DNA from: Tepidicaulis marinus | GTDB taxonomy: Bacteria > Pseudomonadota > Alphaproteobacteria > Parvibaculales > Parvibaculaceae | Assembly: GCF_000739695.1 (NCBI RefSeq) | Contig: NZ_BBIO01000017.1 | Location: 22,744-86,743, forward strand | DNA length: 64,000 nucleotides | Direction of reading: 5' to 3' | In this document: piece by piece, positions 39,551 through 51,192 of the stretch | Layout: every line of letters begins with the position of its first letter | Numbering within the stretch: the first letter of the stretch is position 1 | Notes under the pieces: generated by a model | The model's database searches: none | Told to the model about the DNA's origin: nothing | The model's input: only the letters and a program-made list of their open reading frames with translations | Made by a program: the position numbers and the translations under genes

Positions 39551-40501
39551 TCAGCGGCGGTCAGGGTGCCAAACGCTTATCAGCCCGTCAAGCGTAAGTC
39601 CCTCTGTCTGCAACGTTTTTTGGGTTGTTTCGGCAATTGCCTGCGAAAATGCCTCACCCATGGCCCGGCCCATGAAAGTGGCCAGTTCATAAGGTTCCTC
39701 GCGCACTTCCCAGTCTTCCACGGGCAATTCGCTGTTGATTTGCCGCTCCGCCGAGAGCCAGGCAAGGGCTTCTTCCTCCCCGCCAATGGCATCGATCAGG
39801 CCGTTTTCCTTGGCCTGCCAGCCGGTATAGACCCGCCCGTCGCCCAGCTCGCGGGCGCGGGCCTTATCGAAGCCCCGCCGTTCCTGGACAAGGCCGAGGA
39901 ACCAGTCATAGGAAGCGTCGATCATGGCCTGGGTGGCGCGGATCGCCTCGCGGGAGGGTTCGGAGAAGGGATTGGGTTCGGCTTTGAGCGGGCTCGATTT
40001 CACCTCTTTCATCTCGATGCCGATATGGCCGAGCAGCTCTTTCATCTGCGCCCATTGGAAAAGCACGCCCACCGAGCCCGTGATCGTGTTGCCCCGGGCA
40101 ACGATATGATCGGCGGAAATGGCGGCGATATAGCCGCCCGAGGCGGCAACCGTGCCGAGCACGGCGACGACCGGTTTGACCTCGGCTACGTCGCGGATTT
40201 TTTCGTAAAGGGCTTCCGAGCCCGTGGTCGTGCCGCCGGGACTGTCGATGCGCAGGATGAGCGCGGAGACGTTCTCGTCTTTCTTGATCTCATCGAGCAT
40301 GTCCTGGACGCGGGTGTCGTCGACGATGACGCCGGAAACCCAGACGCGGGCGATGTGCTGATGAGAGGGGCCGAAGCCTGCATTTTGCGCGAAGAAGGCG
40401 AAAAGGCCGGCAGCGAGCAGGATAATAGCGGCGAAGCGCCAAAAAGACAGGCGGCGCTTGAGACGCCGCCTGTCGATAATCAGATCGGTATCGAGCGACA
40501 C
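39551..40501 (-). CDS. sppA: signal peptide peptidase SppA (short form)
   Basis: A 316-residue membrane-anchored serine protease of the 36K SppA class. One transmembrane helix spans about 20-40. GTVAASGGYIAAISAD holds the nucleophilic Ser, and the general-base Lys is probably in EVKSSPLKAEPNPF. It degrades leftover signal peptides in the membrane. Located between rpsA and ihfB, a common order in the class. Confidence 0.92.
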   Translation of the reverse strand: MSLDTDLIIDRRRLKRRLSFWRFAAIILLAAGLFAFFAQNAGFGPSHQHIARVWVSGVIVDDTRVQDMLDEIKKDENVSALILRIDSPGGTTTGSEALYEKIRDVAEVKPVVAVLGTVAASGGYIAAISADHIVARGNTITGSVGVLFQWAQMKELLGHIGIEMKEVKSSPLKAEPNPFSEPSREAIRATQAMIDASYDWFLGLVQERRGFDKARARELGDGRVYTGWQAKENGLIDAIGGEEEALAWLSAERQINSELPVEDWEVREEPYELATFMGRAMGEAFSQAIAETTQKTLQTEGLTLDGLISVWHPDRR

Positions 40502-40587
40502 AGGATCATCCTCTTGATCGGGCGGACTGGTTTACGGAGGCCAGCCTAACCCGAACGGAGAATTTTGTCCCGCCCGGTCAACGGGGA

Positions 40588-42294
40588 TTATTCGTCCCCG
40601 CCGCCCTGCTTTTCTTTCAGGGCCGCGCCGAGGATATCCCCGAGCGAGGCGCCCGAATCCGACGAGCCGTACTGAGCCACAGCCTGTTTCTCCTCGGCGA
40701 TTTCCAGCGCCTTGACGGAGAGGCTGAGACGGCGGCTTGCCTTGTCGATATTGGTGATGCGGGCATCGACCTTGTCGCCGACCGCGAAACGGTCCGGACG
40801 CTGGTCGCCGCGGTCGCGGGCCAGATCGCCGCGGCGGATAAAGGCGGTCATGCCTTCTTCGCCCACGGTCACATCGATGCCGTTCTCATGAATGGCGGCA
40901 ACGGTGCAGGTAACGGTCGCACCCTTGCGCAGTTCGCCGGCAGCCGCTTCGAAGGGATCGCCGTCGAGCTGCTTGATGCCGAGCGAGATGCGCTCTTTTT
41001 CCGTGTCCACGTCGAGCACCACGGCCTTGACCACCTGACCCTTCTGGTAGTCCTGGATGGCGTCTTCGCCGGCCCGGTTCCAGTCGAGATCGGACAGGTG
41101 CACCATGCCGTCCACATCGCCGTCGAGACCGATGAACAGACCGAATTCGGTGATGTTCTTGATCTCGCCTTCGATCTGCGTGCCGGAAGGATAGCGCTCT
41201 GCGAAAGCGGCCCAGGGATTGTCCATGCACTGCTTGAGGCCGAGCGAGATGCGGCGCTTGGCCGGATCGACTTCGAGCACCATGACTTCCACTTCCTGGC
41301 TGGTGGAAACGATTTTGCCAGGATGGACGTTTTTCTTGGTCCAGCTCATTTCCGAGACGTGCACCAGGCCTTCGACGCCCGCTTCCAGTTCCACGAATGC
41401 ACCGTAATCGGTGATGTTCGTGACGCGGCCGGTGAAACGCGTACCCACCGGGTATTTCGCTTCGACGCCTTCCCACGGATCGGCTTCAAGCTGCTTCATG
41501 CCGAGCGAGATACGCTGCGTGTCCGGATTGACCTTGATGACCTGCACTTTCACGGTCTGGCCGATGGACAGAACCTCGCGCGGGTCGTTGACGCGGCGCC
41601 AGGAAATGTCGGTGACGTGCAACAGCCCGTCGAGGCCGCCCAGATCCACGAACGCGCCGTAATCGGTGATGTTCTTGACCACGCCGTCGCGCACATCGCC
41701 TTCTTTGAGGTTCTCGATGAGCTCCTGGCGCTGTTCGGCGCGGGTTTCTTCCAGCACGGCGCGGCGCGAGACAACGATGTTGCCGCGGCGCTTGTCCATT
41801 TTCAGGATCTGGAAAGGCTGGGGAATGTTGAGAAGCGGACCGACATCGCGCACCGGGCGGATATCGACCTGGCTGCCGGGCAGGAAGGCGACGGCGCCGT
41901 CGAGGTCGACCGTGAAGCCGCCTTTGACGCGGCCGAAGATCTGGCCTTCCACACGTTCGGTGGCTTCGTAGGCTTTTTCCAGGCGCACCCAGGCTTCTTC
42001 GCGGCGCGCTTTCTCGCGGCTGAGAACAGCCTCGCCCATCGCGTTTTCGATCCGGTCTAGGAAGACTTCCACTTCATCGCCGACGGACAGATTGGCGGGA
42101 TGGCCGGGGGTGCTGAATTCTTTAAGGGCAACGCGGCCTTCGGTTTTCAGGCCGACATCGATAATGGCCAGGTCGTTTTCGATACCAACGATGGTGCCTT
42201 TGACAACCGAGCCTTCTTCGGCGGAATTGCGCTCGAAGCTTTCTTCGAGCATGGCCGCGAAATCGTCGCGGGTCGGGTTGAGACTTTCTGACAA
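40588..42294 (-). CDS. rpsA: 30S ribosomal protein S1
   Basis: A 568-residue protein with six S1/OB repeats (roughly 30-95, 110-180, 195-265, 280-350, 365-435 and 455-525), recognised by recurring units such as KNITDYGAFVDLGGLDGLLH, NITDYGAFVELEAGVEGLVH and NITEFGLFIGLDGDVDGMVH. It brings mRNA to the 30S subunit. The start codon is TTG (42294-42292) with AGGAG seven bases upstream. The encoded N-terminus (SESLNPTRDDFAAMLEESFE) matches the family, so the rare start is real. It follows cmk by about 190 bp. Confidence 0.96.
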   Translation of the reverse strand: MSESLNPTRDDFAAMLEESFERNSAEEGSVVKGTIVGIENDLAIIDVGLKTEGRVALKEFSTPGHPANLSVGDEVEVFLDRIENAMGEAVLSREKARREEAWVRLEKAYEATERVEGQIFGRVKGGFTVDLDGAVAFLPGSQVDIRPVRDVGPLLNIPQPFQILKMDKRRGNIVVSRRAVLEETRAEQRQELIENLKEGDVRDGVVKNITDYGAFVDLGGLDGLLHVTDISWRRVNDPREVLSIGQTVKVQVIKVNPDTQRISLGMKQLEADPWEGVEAKYPVGTRFTGRVTNITDYGAFVELEAGVEGLVHVSEMSWTKKNVHPGKIVSTSQEVEVMVLEVDPAKRRISLGLKQCMDNPWAAFAERYPSGTQIEGEIKNITEFGLFIGLDGDVDGMVHLSDLDWNRAGEDAIQDYQKGQVVKAVVLDVDTEKERISLGIKQLDGDPFEAAAGELRKGATVTCTVAAIHENGIDVTVGEEGMTAFIRRGDLARDRGDQRPDRFAVGDKVDARITNIDKASRRLSLSVKALEIAEEKQAVAQYGSSDSGASLGDILGAALKEKQGGGDE

Positions 42295-42487
42295 GTCGTT
42301 TCTCCTAACGTCATCAATAAATTTCCGGCCGACGGTTGGCTCCGGCGGTCTTCCCCGCGGTCATTCGGTGCCTCGGGGCATCGAGGAAACAAGGGTTTTA
42401 AGCTAATCAAAGCATCCGGCGGGGCTCTTAAAGCTCCCCAGGATCGGCAAACGCCTCAAGGTGCGCCTTCACCGAAGGAACACGCAC

Positions 42488-44508
<2,021 letters not shown>

Positions 44509-44631
44509 TTAAGCGGTTGCAACCGGACGAAAAAAGACAAACTTGGCGGGCAACACGCGAATAGGTTTTGACAGGAGCCTTGCTTCATGGCAATGGGAAA
44601 ATCTGTTCGTAAGTGCGGGGAGCAGTGAACT

Positions 44632-44997
44632 GTGGCGAAGCCAGAACTTGGAACGAAACGCGACTGCCCGGAGTGTGGCGCGAAGTTCTACGACCTTACC
44701 AAAAATCCGGCGCATTGTCCCAAATGCGGCCACGAATTCGTGCCCGAGGACGTGACGGCCAAGCGCACGAAAGCGCCCAAACCGCCGGTGGAAACACCGA
44801 AGCCGAAAAAGCGTGCCGAGCCCAAGGTGGTGGACGAGGACAGCGATGAGGACGAGATCGATTTCGACGACGATATCGATATCGATGTCGATGTGGACGA
44901 TGATGAGGACGACGACTTCCTCGACGATGACGAGGACAGCGATGACGGCGTTTCCAGCATCGTGCGCGGCGGCGTGGCGAAGGACGACGAGACTTAA
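44632..44997 (+). CDS. TIGR02300 family protein with zinc ribbon and acidic tail
   Basis: A 121-residue protein. The N-terminal 36 residues form a zinc-ribbon-like unit (CPECGAKFYDLTKNPAHCPKC), then a Pro/Lys linker, then a run of about 40 residues made almost only of Asp, Glu, Ile and Val (residues 65-108). The GTG start has GGGAG nine bases upstream. TIGR02300 genes are restricted mostly to alphaproteobacteria and lie divergent to aroA, as here. The function is unknown; the acidic tail may mimic nucleic acid or bind basic proteins. Confidence 0.88.
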   Translation: MAKPELGTKRDCPECGAKFYDLTKNPAHCPKCGHEFVPEDVTAKRTKAPKPPVETPKPKKRAEPKVVDEDSDEDEIDFDDDIDIDVDVDDDEDDDFLDDDEDSDDGVSSIVRGGVAKDDET

Positions 44998-45169
44998 GCG
45001 CGGGTAAAGGGTGCGCCGGGCTGCAAGTTTTCCTTGATCTGGGGCAAGATGCAGCCTATATCCGCCCCCCTAGACGCCAGCGGCTGAATCGATTAGAAGA
45101 GCCGCAACAAACCGGCGCCCGGCCTTTCAAGGCCCGCGGCATCCCAAATCCGGTTCACCGAGATGGTAC

Positions 45170-45245
<76 letters not shown>

Positions 45246-45361
45246 CTCTCTAGCCACCCAAAGAGTCATAACACGGCGATTCTACTACGAAACGCCGGTG
45301 AGCCAGCAAGCCCTAATTGAAGGGACGGCTACGATTTTGGCTTGATGATTTCCGAAAAGTA

Positions 45362-45393
45362 AAAACCCCGCAGCTGGAACTGCGGGGCTTTTG
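45362..45393 (+). terminator. rho-independent terminator, probably bidirectional
   Basis: CCCCGCAG (45367-45374) pairs with CTGCGGGG (45381-45388) around a six-base loop. AAAAA precedes and CTTTT follows, so the stem extends and could stop either strand. It lies about 120 bp after the tRNA gene. Confidence 0.75.
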
Positions 45394-45497
45394 AAAACGC
45401 TTGGAATGCGCTCCTTCAATCATGAGCACGATTCTAGGCGACGGTTTCCTGTTGTCAACTGCTTGATGCAGTGCGCAGGACTTTAAGCCGATGCCGA

Positions 45498-46634
45498 ATG
45501 CAAATGGAAATTACTGGATGTGAAATTCACGCTGGCGCCGAGGCTGTAGTTGCAAAAGGTTTCGTGAAACGTGCCGGCAACTTTGAGGCAGTGAACATGC
45601 TTGCAGAAGAATTTGCCGGAGAACCTGGTTACGCATCGATCAAGGCTTTCGCTCTTGTGGGAATGGCGTTCTCGCTCCTGGAGCCGGACCTGCCTGGTAA
45701 GGCCAAAGAAGTTCTGATCGTGTTGATCCAGCACACACAGCGGGATACGTGGAAAACCGGAAACGTCAAAACCACTATCAGCAACGCACGTCTCGCCGGT
45801 CTTTGCGGTCTAACCGAGCGATCGGCCAGAAGGTTATTAGGCCAATTGGAGGAGCATGGATGGCTGGTGCGTCGCTACACAAATGCTAACCAGAGGTATG
45901 GTGCTGGCGGTATTGACTTGCGCCCTCTCGCGAGACGATTGCCGGAACTCGAAAATGCTCTTGTGGAATTTGACGACAAGAAGCGTAGGGAGCGGGAGCG
46001 GTTGAATGAAGAACGCATTGATCTTCCGGCTCCTTCAGGAAGCCCGGACGACCCCGACCAAGAGAAGTCCTTCTGTGCCCGACGGGCGGATACGGGCGTC
46101 CACCTAAACCTTTACAATAAAACCTCTGGTCTTACAGACCTTGTACAAGGGCAGGCAGAAGGGGCGCGGCCAAGCCCTCCCCCTTTCCAAATTCACTCCT
46201 CTCGAGCTGATAGCGACAAGGACCTCGTCTGTCTGATGACCGAGGCCTCCCCCACATTGCAGCGGCAACTGTCGAGGGACCATCTGGACGAGCTGCTTTT
46301 CGGAGACCCCTCTCCTTCGGCCATTCAGGAGGTGTCGAGGTCGATTGTCTGGTTGCTACGCCAATACGTTCGGATAAGGCCTGAGGTGTGGCAGAAAGCA
46401 GTTGCCAAACATGGTTGGGCGGCGCTAGCTGCAGTCCTTGTCGCAGTCGATAAGCGTGGCATCAAAAACCCAGCAGCCTATCTCTACTCCATGCTGCAAT
46501 CTTCAATCCTACGGGAAACGATCCATCACAATCTGCGAGCGCTTAGCCAGCAGGATGGCGGCCATGCCTGGGCTGCTGCCGGTTTATCGGACACGAAGTT
46601 AAGGTGTCATGATGGAACCGCTTCCACCTCCTGA
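45498..46634 (+). CDS. RepC-like replication initiator protein
   Basis: A protein of about 378 residues resembling RepC of repABC plasmids. The N-terminal winged-helix domain includes TTISNARLAGLCGLTERSAR and RLLGQLEEHGWLVRRYTNAN, then GGIDLRPLARRLPEL. The C-terminal domain includes KRGIKNPAAYLYSMLQSS, like the RepC C-terminal module. RepC binds an origin within its own gene. No repA, repB or partition gene is adjacent. The start is uncertain: ATG 45498 is one candidate, a GTG at 45471 another, and neither has a good ribosome site. Its 3' end overlaps the next gene by 26 bases. It may be a relic of an integrated plasmid beside tRNA-Ala. Confidence 0.72.
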   Translation: MQMEITGCEIHAGAEAVVAKGFVKRAGNFEAVNMLAEEFAGEPGYASIKAFALVGMAFSLLEPDLPGKAKEVLIVLIQHTQRDTWKTGNVKTTISNARLAGLCGLTERSARRLLGQLEEHGWLVRRYTNANQRYGAGGIDLRPLARRLPELENALVEFDDKKRRERERLNEERIDLPAPSGSPDDPDQEKSFCARRADTGVHLNLYNKTSGLTDLVQGQAEGARPSPPPFQIHSSRADSDKDLVCLMTEASPTLQRQLSRDHLDELLFGDPSPSAIQEVSRSIVWLLRQYVRIRPEVWQKAVAKHGWAALAAVLVAVDKRGIKNPAAYLYSMLQSSILRETIHHNLRALSQQDGGHAWAAAGLSDTKLRCHDGTASTS

Positions 46635-47880
46635 GAATGCAGAGGCTTTTGGATGCCTTTTTTCCCGCTTTGGTGCGGCTCGTGTGGTTCTGCTTGGCGA
46701 AGCAACGCACGGCACGGCCGAGTTCTATAAAGCGCGCGCCGCCATTACCCGGGAACTCGTCCAGAACCACGGCTTCAATATTGTCGCTGTTGAAGCAGAT
46801 TGGCCGGATGCGGCGCATTTGGACCGTTACGTCCGTCACCGCGCCCCGCGCCCGGGCCGGAGCAGAGCCTTCAGCCGCTTCCCCTTTTGGATGTGGCGCA
46901 ACCGGGAAGTTATGGACTTTCTCAGCTGGTTGCGTGCGCATAATGAACGCAGAGATGTGAAAGACCGCGCTTCGTTTCACGGTCTCGATGTCTATAGCCT
47001 CGGGGAATCCATTCATACCGTACTAACCTATCTCCGGAAAATCGATCCGCTAGCGGCAGAGAGGGCGCGCATGCGATATGGCTGTCTGACGCCGTGGCAA
47101 GATGATCCGGCGGGTTACGGCCATGCGGTTTTGTACGGAAGGGTAGAGTCTTGCGAAGAGGCAATTGTTGAACAGCTGATAGAAATGCTGTTCAGTCGGC
47201 TCGACTACATCCGCCAGGACGGAGATGATTATTTCGATGCAGCGCAAAATGCGCGCGTCGTCCGCGCGGCGGAGCATTATTACCGTATCATGTATCGCGG
47301 CGGCGCCGAGTCCTGGAACCTGCGGGACAGGCATATGTTCGATACGCTGGTATCTCTGCTTGATATGCGAGGACCGGAATCCAAGGCTGTCGTCTGGGCG
47401 CATAATTCACATATCGGCAATGCCGCGGCTACCTCCATGGGATGGGCGGGCGAGTTCAATATCGGTGAGCTTTGCAAGAAGTCATTCGATAAAGATGCCA
47501 TTGCGATCGGCTTCGGCACGGACCGGGGCCGTGTCATGGCGGCAAGCGATTGGGGCGGTCCGGCGGAGATCAAGACGGTGCGTCCTGCGCGCGAGGACAG
47601 CTATGAATTTGCTTTCCGCAAAACGGGGGTCACCCGTTCCTTGACCGATTGGAGCGTACCGTCGCGGCGCGCGCTGGCGGATACGCTAAGTATGCCCTTG
47701 CGCGAGCGGGCAATCGGCGTGGTGTACCGGCCGGAGAGCGAATTTTTGAGTCACTATTTTCAAGCGGTGCTTTCCGATCAATTCGATGCCTATGTCTGGT
47801 TCGAGGAAACCTCTCCCGTAACTCCTTTGCGGATGGAGCCTTCACATGGAGAGCCGGATACTTATCCATTCGGTCTTTGA
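46609..47880 (+). CDS. erythromycin esterase family protein
   Basis: A 423-residue EreA/SucA-fold protein. The N-terminal motif VVLLGEATHGTAEFYKARAA carries the conserved Glu and His, IVAVEADWPDAAHLDRYVR follows, and AVVWAHNSHIGNAAAT has the second His. Known relatives hydrolyse macrolide lactones, but most chromosomal members have unknown substrates. This one belongs to the branch linked to phosphoribosyltransferase and hydrolase genes, both present just downstream, so a stress or repair role is as likely as macrolide resistance. Confidence 0.88.
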   Translation: MMEPLPPPENAEAFGCLFSRFGAARVVLLGEATHGTAEFYKARAAITRELVQNHGFNIVAVEADWPDAAHLDRYVRHRAPRPGRSRAFSRFPFWMWRNREVMDFLSWLRAHNERRDVKDRASFHGLDVYSLGESIHTVLTYLRKIDPLAAERARMRYGCLTPWQDDPAGYGHAVLYGRVESCEEAIVEQLIEMLFSRLDYIRQDGDDYFDAAQNARVVRAAEHYYRIMYRGGAESWNLRDRHMFDTLVSLLDMRGPESKAVVWAHNSHIGNAAATSMGWAGEFNIGELCKKSFDKDAIAIGFGTDRGRVMAASDWGGPAEIKTVRPAREDSYEFAFRKTGVTRSLTDWSVPSRRALADTLSMPLRERAIGVVYRPESEFLSHYFQAVLSDQFDAYVWFEETSPVTPLRMEPSHGEPDTYPFGL

Positions 47881-47883
47881 GCG

Positions 47884-48564
47884 ATGATGAACTTGCAGGG
47901 TCAAAGCGAAGTCGAGTTCGGTTCCATGAAACTGAAGGGACTTCTCGGCGTGCCGGAAAAAGCTCAAGGCGTCATTATTTTCGCCCATGGCAATGGTAGC
48001 GGAAGGTTGAGCCCGCGCAACAATCATGTAGCAGCAGCTCTGAGGAAAGAGAAATTTGCCACGCTCCTTCTCGATCTGCTGACGGCAGAGGAAGAAGAGG
48101 ACCGGCGGAACATATTCGATATTGCGCTTTTGGCACGGCGTCTGCTGCTCGCGACGGCCTGGGTAAGAGAACAGAAAACATTACACGAATTGAATATTGG
48201 CTATTTTGGAGCAAGCACGGGCGCAGGCGCAGCGCTTGTAGCAGCAGCGGATCCGGCAGCTCGTATCGCCGCGGTTGTTTCGCGTGGCGGGCGGCCGGAC
48301 CTGGCAGGCGATGATCTCTTGCAAGTGCATGTGCCGGTGCTTTTGATCGTTGGCGGGCGCGACGATGTGGTGTTGGATTTGAACCGGCAGGCTTGTAAAC
48401 GCCTTCCTGGTACGAAAGAGCTGCGTATCATCCCTGGAGCAGGACATCTTTTCGAAGAACCGGGAACGCTTGATCAGGTGGTGGATCATGCGGTGCGCTG
48501 GTTCCGCGCCTTTTTGCCGCCCGAGGCGGTAAGGCGCCCCGCAGCCGGGAGGCATACATCATGA
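47884..48564 (+). CDS. alpha/beta hydrolase (dienelactone hydrolase family)
   Basis: A 226-residue hydrolase. GYFGASTGAGAALVAA contains the nucleophile elbow (G-A-S-T-G), LLIVGGRDDVVLDLN the acidic residue, and IPGAGHLFEEPG the catalytic His. It starts 3 bp after the erythromycin esterase gene and overlaps the phosphoribosyltransferase by 4 bases. In other bacteria this hydrolase and the phosphoribosyltransferase are often one fused protein; here they are separate and coupled. The substrate is unknown. Confidence 0.88.
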   Translation: MMNLQGQSEVEFGSMKLKGLLGVPEKAQGVIIFAHGNGSGRLSPRNNHVAAALRKEKFATLLLDLLTAEEEEDRRNIFDIALLARRLLLATAWVREQKTLHELNIGYFGASTGAGAALVAAADPAARIAAVVSRGGRPDLAGDDLLQVHVPVLLIVGGRDDVVLDLNRQACKRLPGTKELRIIPGAGHLFEEPGTLDQVVDHAVRWFRAFLPPEAVRRPAAGRHTS

Positions 48565-49223
48565 AAGAGTACTTTGAGGACAGGCGGGAAGCCGGCCGGG
48601 AACTTGCCAAAGCGCTGCTCGAATATAAAGACAGCCATCCGATTGTGCTGGCATTGCCGCGCGGCGGCGTACCCGTTGCCTTTGAGGTCGCCAAGGCGCT
48701 TGAAGCGCCTCTCGATGTACTTTTCGTTCGGAAGATCGGTGCCCCCGGCCAGCCCGAATTCGGTATTGGCGCGGTCGTGGATGGCTTCAACCCTCAGCTT
48801 ATCATGAATGAGTCCTTGGCGTCGCTTTTCGGTGTCACCTCCGCCTATGTCGATATGGAAATGGCTCGGGAGTTGCGGGAAATCGAACGCCGCCGAGCGC
48901 TTTACCGAAGAAATGCCCCGCCGCTCGATCTATGGGGACGGACAGTCATTGTGGTCGATGATGGCATTGCAACAGGGGGTACGGTAAAGGCGGCGCTAAG
49001 TGGTGTGCGGCGTAATACGCCTCTTCATCTGGTTCTGGCTGTCCCCCTTGCGCCTGCCGAAACGCTCGAAGAATTGAAGCCGTTGGTAGACCGGATTATC
49101 TGTTTGATAACGCCCCAGCCTTTTCAAGCGGTGGGGTTGCACTACCGTGACTTTACACAGACCAGGGATGAAGAAGTAATCGCCTTGTTGGAAGCGGCAA
49201 GCGCTTGGACCCAAGCTGTGTGA
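48561..49223 (+). CDS. phosphoribosyltransferase family protein
   Basis: A 220-residue type I phosphoribosyltransferase. The PRPP loop is VIVVDDGIATGGTVKAALSG (about 131-150), and LALPRGGVPVAFEVAKALEA near the N-terminus is typical of this stand-alone family. FVRKIGAPGQPEFGIGAV is conserved among homologues next to erythromycin-esterase-like genes. The nucleobase or other acceptor is not known. Last gene of the three-gene operon. Confidence 0.9.
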   Translation: MKEYFEDRREAGRELAKALLEYKDSHPIVLALPRGGVPVAFEVAKALEAPLDVLFVRKIGAPGQPEFGIGAVVDGFNPQLIMNESLASLFGVTSAYVDMEMARELREIERRRALYRRNAPPLDLWGRTVIVVDDGIATGGTVKAALSGVRRNTPLHLVLAVPLAPAETLEELKPLVDRIICLITPQPFQAVGLHYRDFTQTRDEEVIALLEAASAWTQAV

Positions 49224-49262
49224 ACGGCCCGGCGCCATCATTGCCGGCCCCCCCAAAAAAAG

Positions 49263-51059
49263 TTAAATGGCCGCTTCCCGGATCACGGTCAAAAAGGCCG
49301 CGCCGTATTTAGCGCGTTTGGATTCGCCGATGCCGGAGATGAGTGACAGATCGCCATTGTTCTGGGGGCGCATCAGGGCCATTTCGGCGAGCGTCTTGTC
49401 GTGGAAGATGACGTAGGGCGGCACGCCCTGCTCGCGGGCAAGGGCAAGTCGGGTCTCGCGCAGTTTTTCGAAAAGTACCTGGGCTTCTTCCGGCAGGGTC
49501 ATCAGCGCCTCGCGCCGCGCGCCTTTCTTGCCTGTGCGCTTCTTGGGTTTGCGCAGCTCGAGCGTTTCTCTTTCTTTGAGGAAAGTGCGGCCCTTCGGCG
49601 TGATGGAAAGCCCGCCATGGCCGGTCACATCGACCGCGATCAGCCCATGCGCCACGAGCTGGCGCAGGATCGAGCGCCAGCCATTGGCATCATGCTCGGT
49701 GCCGATGCCGAAAGTGGACAGCCGGTCATGACCCCATTTCGAGGTGCCCTCGGTCTCCTTGCCGAGCAGCACATTGACGACATGCGCCTGGCCGAAGCGC
49801 TCGCCCGTGCGGTAAATGCAGGAGAGAAGTTTCTGCGCGGCGATCGTACCGTCGAAGGTTTCGGGCGGCTCAAGGCAGGTGTCGCAATTGCCGCAAGGTA
49901 CGCAATCGTCGGAGAAATAGCGCAATAGAGACTGGCGGCGGCACTGCGTAGTTTCGGCAAATCCTAAAAGCGCGTCGAGCTTTTGATGTTCCATGCGCTT
50001 GCGCATATCCGGCGCATCGGAATTGTCGATAAAGCGCCGCCGCAGCGCCATGTCGGAGGCGCCGTAAAGCATCAAGGCTTCGCTTGGCAGCCCGTCACGC
50101 CCGGCGCGTCCCGTTTCCTGATAATAGGCCTCGATGCTGGCGGGCAGATCGAGATGCAGAACGAAGCGCACATCCGGCTTGTCGATACCCATGCCGAAGG
50201 CGATGGTTGCCGCCATGATGACGCCGTCTTCAAGCTGGAAGCGGCGCTGGTTTTCCTCGCGCTGACGCATGTCGAGGCCGGCATGATAGGGAAGCGCGGT
50301 AAAGCCGTTTTCGTTCAGCGTTGCGGCGACTTCCTCCGTCTTCTTTTTGGCAAGACAATAGACGATGCCGCTTTGGCCTTTGCGGGGGCCGAGAAATTGC
50401 AGCATCTGTTGCGTGGCGCTCGTCTTTTCCGCCGCGCTATAGCGGATATTGGGCCGGTCGAAACCGGCGATGAAGGCGTTTTCTTCGCCGATATTGAGAT
50501 GCGAGAGAATCTCCGCGCGCGTCGGCGCATCGGCTGTGGCGGTGAGCGCCAGGCGCGGCACGCCGGGAAAGGTGTCCGCCAGCATGTCGAGGGCGCGGTA
50601 TTCGGGGCGGAAATCGTGCCCCCATTGGGAAAGGCAGTGCGCTTCGTCGATGGCAATGAGCGAGAGCGGCAGGCGGCGGAGGCGCGCCAGCGTGCCGTTT
50701 CTCAGCAAGGTTTCAGGCGCCATATAAAGAAGATCGAGCGCGCCTTCTTCCGTCTCCCGCCAGAGTAGATCTTTCTGCGCCCCTTCCAGCCGTGAATTGA
50801 GCGCTGCCGCCTTGACGCCGGCCTGATTGAGCGCGCTCACCTGATCTTCCATCAGCGCGATGAGCGGGGAGACGATAAGCCCGAGGCCCGGCCGGCAAAG
50901 CGCGGGGATCTGATAGCAGAGCGATTTACCCCCGCCTGTCGGCATCAGCACGAAGGCGTCATTACCGGCAATCACATGATCGATGATCTGGGCCTGCCGC
51001 CCTCTAAAGGCGTCATAGCCGTAAACGGTCTTGAGAATTTGGAGGGGTTCTGGGGGCAC
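49263..51059 (-). CDS. recQ: ATP-dependent DNA helicase RecQ
   Basis: A 598-residue RecQ with all usual parts. The helicase core has [17 protein letters not shown] and [17 protein letters not shown]. The zinc-binding RQC has [14 protein letters not shown] and CGNCDTC. A winged helix follows, then a C-terminal HRDC domain (about 515-595, ending [18 protein letters not shown]). The start codon is GTG at 51059. It unwinds forked and recombination intermediates. It is convergent with the phosphoribosyltransferase gene and divergent from nothing close. Confidence 0.95.
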   Translation of the reverse strand: MPPEPLQILKTVYGYDAFRGRQAQIIDHVIAGNDAFVLMPTGGGKSLCYQIPALCRPGLGLIVSPLIALMEDQVSALNQAGVKAAALNSRLEGAQKDLLWRETEEGALDLLYMAPETLLRNGTLARLRRLPLSLIAIDEAHCLSQWGHDFRPEYRALDMLADTFPGVPRLALTATADAPTRAEILSHLNIGEENAFIAGFDRPNIRYSAAEKTSATQQMLQFLGPRKGQSGIVYCLAKKKTEEVAATLNENGFTALPYHAGLDMRQREENQRRFQLEDGVIMAATIAFGMGIDKPDVRFVLHLDLPASIEAYYQETGRAGRDGLPSEALMLYGASDMALRRRFIDNSDAPDMRKRMEHQKLDALLGFAETTQCRRQSLLRYFSDDCVPCGNCDTCLEPPETFDGTIAAQKLLSCIYRTGERFGQAHVVNVLLGKETEGTSKWGHDRLSTFGIGTEHDANGWRSILRQLVAHGLIAVDVTGHGGLSITPKGRTFLKERETLELRKPKKRTGKKGARREALMTLPEEAQVLFEKLRETRLALAREQGVPPYVIFHDKTLAEMALMRPQNNGDLSLISGIGESKRAKYGAAFLTVIREAAI

Positions 51060-51192
51060 GAAACTACTTTGGAAGGAGAAACGGAACGTTCCCCCTCATA
51101 GCCGGTTTTGGCGGTGGATGCACCCCATCCGCAAAAGTTTGAACGCGGGTCTGCGCGCGTGATCCGCAGTTCCCTTGAAAACCGGTAAGGTT

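Noticed and set aside
49224..49262. GC hairpin and A-run between the phosphoribosyltransferase and recQ genes
   Set aside because: The T-run would come before the hairpin for recQ, and no T-run follows on the other strand, so it is not a normal terminator.
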